Source: Platanthera guangdongensis (taxonomy: Eukaryota > Streptophyta > Magnoliopsida > Asparagales > Orchidaceae). Taken from it: a DNA stretch of 64,000 nucleotides. The position numbers were made by a program, and so were the translations under genes. Under the pieces are notes generated by a model. It was not told where the DNA came from, ran no database searches, and worked only from the letters and a program-made list of their open reading frames with translations. Positions 57,420 through 64,000 of this stretch are shown in pieces. The stretch covers positions 77,798,757 to 77,862,756 of the forward strand of contig CM077165.1 in the NCBI GenBank assembly GCA_039583875.1, in the 5' to 3' direction. Numbering within the stretch: the first letter of the stretch is position 1; every line of letters starts with the position of its first letter.

Positions 57420-57861
57420 TATTGGGTACCAAGCTGAAATTCAGCATGGTCTTTCATCCTCAGACGAATGGTCAGATCGATAGGTTAACAGAACGATAGA
57501 AGATATGTTTCGCATGTGTGCCCTGGATTTTGGGAAGAGGCGGGAAGATCATCTCTTTATGATCGAGTTCTCCTATAATAACAGTTACCAAACGAGTATA
57601 CAAATGACACCTTTTGAGGCCTTATATGGTCGGCAATGCCGTACTCCGTTGGCTTGGGTAGAATCAGGTGAATTGAAGATGTATAAGTGTAAGGACGTTG
57701 AAGATGCGACTTCAACGATACGTTTAATTTGAGAACGATTGCTGATTGCACAAGATAGACAAGCAAAATACTATAATACTAGGCACCGAAACGTGGAGTT
57801 TGCGGTTGGCAATTGGGTTTATCTCAAAATTAAACCGTTCAAGGGCGTATCGAGGATTTGT
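57420..57861 (+). pseudogene. pol: Old gypsy integrase C-terminal fragment
   Basis: Reads GTKLKFSMVFHPQTNGQ across 57424-57474, then in shifted frames FSYNNSYQTSIQMTPFEALY and GRQCRTPLAW (57505-57732), and RQAKYY...VEFAVGNWVYLKIKPF near 57755-57840. These are the conserved C-terminal integrase motifs of gypsy elements. A 20-bp phrase AAATTCAGCATGGTCTTTCA occurs at 57370 and again at 57437, a local duplication. Cut at 57861 by copia copy 2. Confidence 0.8.
57857..57861. repeat. Candidate TSD TTTGT of copia copy 2
   Basis: Five bases before the LTR. The other copy lies outside the window, so this is unconfirmed. Confidence 0.4.
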
Positions 57862-59003
57862 TGTTGGGTTTCTCTATGAGGATGGCACAACACTTGTGCA
57901 CGCAGCGGAAGGAAAAAAAACATCAAGAAAAACCCAAAGAGATGTGGATCGAGACATGAACGTTGAATCAAGAAGTTAGCAAAAACTAGACAAAAATTAC
58001 CTCGGTGGCGTTGAGTCACAACTCAACGGAGATGCTCCAAACTTTGTCCTCTTGCTAGTGACGAGTTCTACGTGGAATAATGTCCACGTTTCTGCAGAGG
58101 TCCACACGAGCGGGAGAACACCGGGATTTTCGTCACACGGAAGATCGGGATGGAGGAAAGGACCACACCTTGCTTTCCACGGACTGCTAGGTCCGCGTCA
58201 GGAAAAGCAACACCAGCGACGATCGCCAGAAATGAAGAGGTCGACGGAGCGAACACGGCGGCGGTGGAACCCTTCCGTCGGCGGCGGGATTCGGGATCGG
58301 CGGAACGATCGCGGAACGGAACTCTTCCGTCGCGGGTTTCGATCTGCTACAGGAGAAAATCGCGAGCCTTAACCCGAAAACCCTAAGTGTTGTATTTATA
58401 CCAAAGGTATAAATAAACCTAGGCTTATCGCTATCCGCAGACCACCCAAGAATGAGATCCAGAATCGGCGAGTATCAATCGGTGAGAGTCGGCGAGAATC
58501 GGTGAGAATCGATCAGCGAGCATCACCATGGATCGGCGAGAATCAGAGTACAATACTCGACGATTCTCGCCGATCGTCGAGCCTCACTTGATGATACACG
58601 TCGAATCTCGTCGACCGTCGAGCCGCGGTCGACGATACATGTCGAAGTCGTCGATCGTCGAGAATCAGCATATTGATTCTCGACGATTCTCGTCGATCGG
58701 CGAGAATCAGAGAGACGATTCTCGCCGATCGGCGGGAATCAGAAGATGATTCTCGACGAATGTTATCGACCCTCGGACGACAATCCTTACCAGCCCTCCA
58801 AGGCAACATTTGCCCAACCCGACGATCCTTTAAGGCAACACTTTGCCCACAACCCCATTCAGGTCGGTGATTGACAACCTTTACCAACACAGTCAATTAT
58901 CCAACTTCTCCACATCTCTTATGTGCGACCCTGCAGGCTCATATCGCGTTGGCAGTGAGATCATATGTTTGATCACTTCCAGATCACAATGGTAACTCCA
59001 ACA
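57862..59003 (-). repeat. 3' LTR of copia copy 2
   Basis: 1142 bp, TGTTGG...CCAACA, with the same GATTCTCG array (58460-58755) and the adjacent purine tract at 59004-59015. It has more substitutions and small indels than separate the two LTRs of copy 1. Confidence 0.92.
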
Positions 59004-59972
59004 GACTCCCACTTGATCTCGAAAGTATCAAAGCAAAAACCTCACAAACAATGAGCGGCATCTAGCAATGCATCATTGCTCCCCAAGCAATAAGAGTTCA
59101 TAACTCATAAGCCTTTATGACCAATGTATCAGCGTTGTCTTTGTCCCTTTGTCCCTTACATCCGGAAAGAACTAGAGGCATGGACAGTGTCACCCTCGTA
59201 ATAGCTCAATCCAAGTTTCTTGATCCAGGACGGACTTCCAGAGAATGGTGAGTCCAATATCACATATTGACTCAACCAAGCATGACCATGCATTTCTCAG
59301 TCCAGTTACATCAAGGGGCCCATGGATGCAACTCCTGTCATATAGGAGGACAAATCCCATATCTGCTCACACACAAACACCCAAATGAATCGTAACATGC
59401 CCAACAACCACCCTTATCATCAACCTTTCTTAAGGAAGACTTTAGATGGCATCAAAGCACGCTCTTCCTCACTTGATGAATGCTGTGACTTCAGGTCAAA
59501 GGACCACAACACCATTGTCAATTGAGACCTACTCGTGACACGATTGGATGACAATCCACAGAGTAGTCTCAGGTTGGGTCTGTCCAGTACAACTTGTTCA
59601 CTAACAAGTACCCACGTGATGACTTGATATCACAATATCATGACCTGTGAGAACCGGTCATCAGTCAACACACGTGCTAGTCTTCATGTACCATCATCAC
59701 TCTTAGCTTCTATGATGATACTCGACCAGGGACCTTTAAGAATGAAGCTTCAAATAAATCATAGGCTCTCACATTCAAGTCACGTACTTGATGTCTCATG
59801 GAAGCGAACATTCTAAGGGTATCTATTGTGTAAACATTTAACTATCATATAGAAAAAGACATAATAAAAGAACTTGCCATTAATTGTAAAAGAAAAAACT
59901 TAGGTACAATGTTCATCATATGAACAAACAGCCAACAAAATACATATTTACATGCAATCCACAAGATTCTCG
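59004..59972 (-). other. 3' untranslated region of copia copy 2
   Basis: Noncoding, nearly collinear with 12054-13025, with a few substitutions and short indels. Confidence 0.8.
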
Positions 59973-62900
59973 CTAGAGTTGATCATTTAGGTATCGTATA
60001 CCCATCGATCTAGTATGACCATCATGCTTTCTCTGCGCGAGAGGCTTTGTCAGCGGATCCGCAATATTTTCCTCAGTCGGCACTCTGCAAATGTTTACAT
60101 CTCCTCGTTCGACAATCTCACGAATAAGATGAAACCGCCGAAGTATGTGCTTGGAGAGCTGATGAGATCTAGGTTCCTTAGATTGTGCAATTGCACCATT
60201 GTTATCACAGTAGAGAACTACGGGACCAACAATGCTAGGAACTACATCAAGCTCGCCGATGAATTTCCTAATCCATACAGCCTCCTTCGCCGCATTAGCT
60301 GCTGCGATATACTCGGCCTCAGTTGTAGAATCAGCAACTGTCTCTTGCTTGGAACTCTTCCAGCTCACAGCTCCTCCATTCAGGCAAAACACAAAACCTG
60401 ACTGAGACTTGGAGTCGTCTCTATCAGTTTGGAAGCTAGCATCTGTGTAACCACTTACAACGAGCTCTTCCTCTCCACCATACACCAAGAACACATCTTT
60501 AGTCCTTCTCAAGTACTTCAGGATATTCTTGACTGCAATCCAGTGACACTCACCGGTGTCTGACTGATACCTGCTAGTCATGCTCAAAGCAAAGGAGACA
60601 TCGGGTCGAGTACATAACATCGCGTACATGATTGATCCAATTGCCGAAGCATATGGAATCAACTTCACGCGGTCCTTATCTTCACAAGACTTTGGACACT
60701 GGTCCTTAGAGAGATTCACACCATGAGACATGGGCAAAAATCCTTTCTTGGACTCAAGCATGTTGAACCGCTTCAACACCTTTTCGATGTACGTACTCTG
60801 GGTCAAACCCAGCAACTTCTTCGATCTATCTCTATAGATCTTAATACCGAGTATATAAGTTGCTTCACCCAAATCCTTCATTGAAAAGCAGTTCCCTAGG
60901 TTGTTCTTAACAACTTTCAGGGTAGGAATGTCATTCACAATCAACAGTATGTCATCTACATACAATATCAGGAAGACAACAATGCTCCCACTGATTCGCT
61001 TGTAAACACAAGTCTCATCTTCATTCTTGATGAAACCAAATTCTTTGATTTTCTCATCAAAACGAAGATTCCAACTTCGAGAGGCCTGTTTCAGTCCATA
61101 AATGGACTTATTCAGCTTGCATATTTTAGTGACTTCATCTGGGGATACAAAACCCTCGGGTTGTGTCATATACACTTCCTCAAGGAGGTTTCCATTAAGG
61201 AAAGCCGTTTTGACATCCATCTGCCAGATCTCGTAATCATAATACGCAGCAATAGCAAGCAATATCCTAATGGACTTTACCATGGCAACAGGGGAAAAGG
61301 TCTCATCATAGTCAATACCATGAATTTGCTTGAAACCCTTAGCCACCAGTCGCCCTTTGAATGTCTGTACATTCCCATCCATGTCGGTCTTCTTCTTGAA
61401 GACCCATTTGCACCCTATGGGTCGTACCCCTTTAGGTGGTTCCACCAAGTTCCAAACTTGGTTTGCATACATGGAGTCCATTTCGGATTCCATAGCCTCA
61501 AGCCATTTGTCGGAGTCCGGTCCATTCATAGCCTCTTGGTAGGTTGCTGGTTCATCATCATGATCCATAAGCAACACATTACCTATTTGAGACATGAGAA
61601 ATCCATATCTCTCAGGCTCAAACCTCGGTCTACCAGATCTACGTAGGACTTGTGTTCCCTGAGCAGGTTCTCTAGCTACAACATCTTGTAGTCCTGTCTC
61701 AGAATCCAATTCCGGTTTATTCATTACATGTGGTTCTTGAACTTCTTCAAGCTCTACCTTTTCAGTCTTTCTTGATAAGAACTCTTTCTCCAAGAAGACA
61801 CTAGTCCTTGCGACAAACACTTTGCCCTCAGACGGTAGGTAAAAGTAATACCCTTTCATTTCCTTAGGATATCTCACCAGATGACATTTATCCGATTTGA
61901 GTTCCAGCCTGTCAGGCATTTGACGTCTCACGTATGCCTCACAGCCCCAAATTTTAATGAACGACATACTAGGACGCTTCCCAGTCCATATCTCATATGG
62001 TGTCTTCAGAACCGTTTTCGTTGGAGCGCGATTCAATGTCATTGCAGCAGTCTCTAAAGCAAAACCCCAAAAGGAAATAGGCAAGTCTGCATGACTCATC
62101 ATCGAACGTACCATGTCTAACAGAGTACGATTTCTCCTCTCAGACACACCATTATGTTGTGGTGTTCTAGGTGGAGTGAGCTGTGATACAATACCACACT
62201 CTTTCAGATGATCACGGAACTTATGACTCAGGTATTCGCCACCTCGATCAGATCAGAGTGCTTTAACCCTTTTACCCAACTGGTTTTCTACTTCATTCTT
62301 GAACTCTTTGAACTTTTCAAAGGTCTCGGATTTGCACTTCATAAGATACACATATCCGTATCTACTGAAATCATCAGTAAATGTAACAAAGTAGAAATAC
62401 CCACCTCTAGCCATGGAACTCATGGGTCCGCATACATCACTATGTACAACACCCAAGAGATCCTCAGCCCTCTCAGTATAACCAGTGAAAGGAGCTTTAG
62501 TCATCTTGCCTAACAAACAAGACTCGCATCGCTCAAATGATTCATAATCAAATGAGTCCAAAAGTCCATCTCTATGGAGCTTGGATATGCGCTTCTCGTT
62601 GATATGGCCCAAACGACAATGTCAGAGATACGTAGGATTTGAGTCATTTGTTCTTAGTCTTTTATTGTTTTCTACATTACAGATCAGATGGTCCAAGTTC
62701 AAAACATAAAAACCATTAAACAATTGGGCTACAGCATAACAAACATCATTCTTAAATATAGAACAACAATTGTTCTTAATTATAAAAGAAAGTCCAATCA
62801 TGTCCAAGCATGAAATAGATATAATGTTTCTAGTTATGGCCGGAACAAAATAACAATTATCAAGTTCTATTACAAGCCCACTGGGCAAAGAAAGACGGTA

Positions 62901-63151
62901 AACCCCTACGGCTACAGCAGCAACTCTTGCTCCATTGCCGACGCGGAGGTCCACCTCCCCTTTACTCAGCAATCTTCTCCTTCCCAGTTCCTGCACATTT
63001 GTACAAATGTGAGAACCACATCCGGTATCCAATACCCAAGATGAAGGAGCAGAAAGGTTTATCTCTATAACGTAAACATTTGAAGCGGAAGTCATACCTC
63101 CCCTCAATTTCTGCAGACCCTCAATGTACGAAGGACAGTTCCTCCTCCAAT
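59973..63151 (-). pseudogene. gag-pol: Copia gag-pol of copy 2 (two stops, truncated by insertion)
   Basis: Collinear with copy 1 from just after the gag zinc knuckle region to the RNase H end. Protease VLDTGCGSH, integrase HINEKRIS...CESCLLGK, RT YVDDILLI and RNase H YTDASF are all present in one frame. Two in-frame stops differ from copy 1: TGA at 62253-62255 (in the integrase core) and TGA at 62622-62624 (replacing a Trp before the integrase HHCC). The N-terminal gag is separated by the gypsy insertion at 63152. The region 59973-62147 is open for 724 codons. Confidence 0.93.
63147..63151. repeat. Candidate TSD CCAAT
   Basis: Last copia bases before the gypsy LTR. In copy 1 the uninterrupted site reads CCGCCAATGACC at 16198-16209, which places the break precisely after CCAAT. 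Confidence 0.6.
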
Positions 63152-64000
63152 TGTAAGACCCCCTTTTTTTTTCTTTTTGGACACCGGGGTCTTAGGCCCA
63201 GAACCGTCGTTTTGCGGTGACTCCTTCACGCCCTGAAGAGTCATCACCACAAAGCGCCGATTCTGCCGGCCATCTCGATCACATAAAAGTAGCAAAATAA
63301 TGAAGTAAATGTAAACTATCTGTCCACAGAGAATCACATGACATAATAAATATAACTCCACGAAGGGAGTGTCCACAGAAAACAACATCAGAGTAGCAAA
63401 ACGGGCTTATGCCCGGTACATCAAATCCTCACTACAAGATCTCTCATGTGGAAACAAAAGTAGAAAACTGCTCAGTGTCGAGACTCACGGTCCCGGCTGT
63501 GTGTACTCCGGAGCTAGACTGCCCCACCTCCAAGCGCACCGGTCTCTGGGGCTGCTCCTCCATGCTGGTCTCCGCGATCCCCTAAATGATGCGGTTCGAA
63601 AACCGTTAGTCTAAAAGACTAAGTCCTATCATCCCCCACCCCTTCCCCCACGGCTTCTAGGCACCGAGCGGAGAGGAAGAAAGGGGAGGACTTGAAGGTG
63701 GAGAATATCAAAAGCAGATGGCAGCGGTCCTATTCTAGCAAGTTCTATAGCATATAAAGACAATAAGCTGTAATATGAAATGTAACCTTCACTTATGTGA
63801 AAAACACATAAGCCAAGGGGTCTTTTGCAAGGCTCCCATCGTATAAAAAGTCCCATACCGATTTATACGCTGGGGTGTCGGTGGTCAAACAGCAGTAACT
63901 AAATATATCAAAATTAACCTTAATTTATAAACTTGCCCACACAAGCTTATAGACTAAGGGGTCGTTTAGCAGGTCCTAAGGTATAAGCGTCCCATTCCAC
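63152..64000 (-). repeat. Chromovirus-family LTR (3' end), minus strand
   Basis: Starts TGTAAGACCCC at 63152, the mirror of the GGGGTCTTACA end at 1341. Reverse-strand landmarks match the first chromovirus LTR in order: GACGGTTCTGGGC-TAAGACCC, CCGGCAGAATCGGCG, TGTAC-GGGCATAAGCCC, and the TTAGTCTTTT-GACTAA block near 63608. It is a related but diverged family member whose element continues beyond the window. Confidence 0.85.
63786..64000 (-). repeat. Tandem hairpins in the second chromovirus LTR
   Basis: Two hairpins of the same 13-14-13 design as at 489: 63835-63874 (12 of 13 pairs; loop TCGGTATGGGACTT on the minus strand) and 63919-63958 (10 pairs plus 2 G-U; loop CTTGTGTGGGCAAG). The half-hairpin 63974-64000 (loop GTGGAATGGGACGC) runs off the window. 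A shorter hairpin (14-5-14) lies at 63786-63818. Confidence 0.75.

Larger units (their letters stand above)
34538..57861 (+). mobile_element. Old Ty3/gypsy element, heavily interrupted
   Basis: A gypsy element whose 5' LTR starts TGTAATGACCC at 34538 and ends GGTGTTACA at 53785. LTR pieces: 34538-34740, 48435-49321, 51037-51215 and 53415-53785 (about 1.6 kb in total). Insertions into it are a CACTA transposon, an LTR-like insert and a solo LTR. A primer site (53788), gag remnant and integrase remnant follow. The protease-RT part is missing or replaced at 55020-57360. It is cut at 57861 by copia copy 2. Confidence 0.75.
57862..63151 (-). mobile_element. Ty1/copia element, copy 2 of the young family (partial)
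   Basis: Minus strand. 3' LTR 57862-59003, 3' UTR 59004-59972, gag-pol 59973-63151, then interrupted by a gypsy LTR. It is closely related along its length to copia copy 1 but more diverged in the LTR. Its 5' LTR should lie right of the window. Confidence 0.93.

Overview
This is a gene-poor, repeat-dense stretch of a flowering-plant nuclear genome. No single-copy host gene was recognised. Nearly every base can be assigned to transposable elements nested inside one another: Ty3/gypsy chromoviruses, Ty1/copia elements, a Tat/Athila-like gag-only gypsy element, a CACTA (En/Spm) DNA transposon and several small TIR elements. The plant origin rests on the initiator-Met-tRNA primer sites (TGGTATCA), the chromodomain at the end of the gypsy pol, the TNP2/DUF4218/DUF4216 transposase architecture and the CACTAC termini. 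The species cannot be read from the sequence; the setting looks heterochromatic.

Left block (1-29.6 kb). A Tekay/Del-type chromovirus (+ strand) runs from before the window to 19173. Its gag-pol (1528-6178) is broken by frameshifts and four stops. Its 3' LTR of about 4.7 kb (6254-10893 plus 19132-19173) was split by a young copia element on the minus strand (10894-19126, TSD TAAGA, two 1160-bp LTRs about 99.4% identical). The chromovirus itself sits inside the gag of an older minus-strand copia element (19174-19527 and 27345-28108, with an LTR at 28109-28546). That gag was also split by a gag-only Tat-like element (19528-27339, TSD GTCTG). The older copia element lies in a truncated gypsy LTR (28547-29631).

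Middle (29.6-34.5 kb). This part holds an LTR remnant, hAT-like elements (one carrying a decayed gypsy RT) and two related long-TIR elements that share a TAAAAAA junction.

Right block (34.5-64 kb). An old gypsy element (+) starts at 34538. Its LTR is broken up by a 13.7-kb CACTA transposon (34741-48434, TSD CCA), an LTR-like insert (49322-51036) and a solo LTR (51216-53414). Its primer site is at 53788, its degraded gag at 54007-54760 and an integrase remnant at 57420-57861. The integrase is cut by a second member of the young copia family (57862 onward, minus), which is itself cut at 63152 by a minus-strand relative of the first chromovirus.

The CACTA element carries a broken TNP2 transposase, a multi-exon TNPA-like gene with one frameshift, and two captured host exon sets: CCT-gamma chaperonin on the plus strand and cytosolic isoleucyl-tRNA synthetase on the minus strand. 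The signals most worth following are tandem 40-nt hairpins in the chromovirus LTR with compensatory stem changes, a 668-bp tract identical between otherwise diverged LTRs, an intron-like insert between gag and protease, and short palindromic arrays that recur in unrelated elements.
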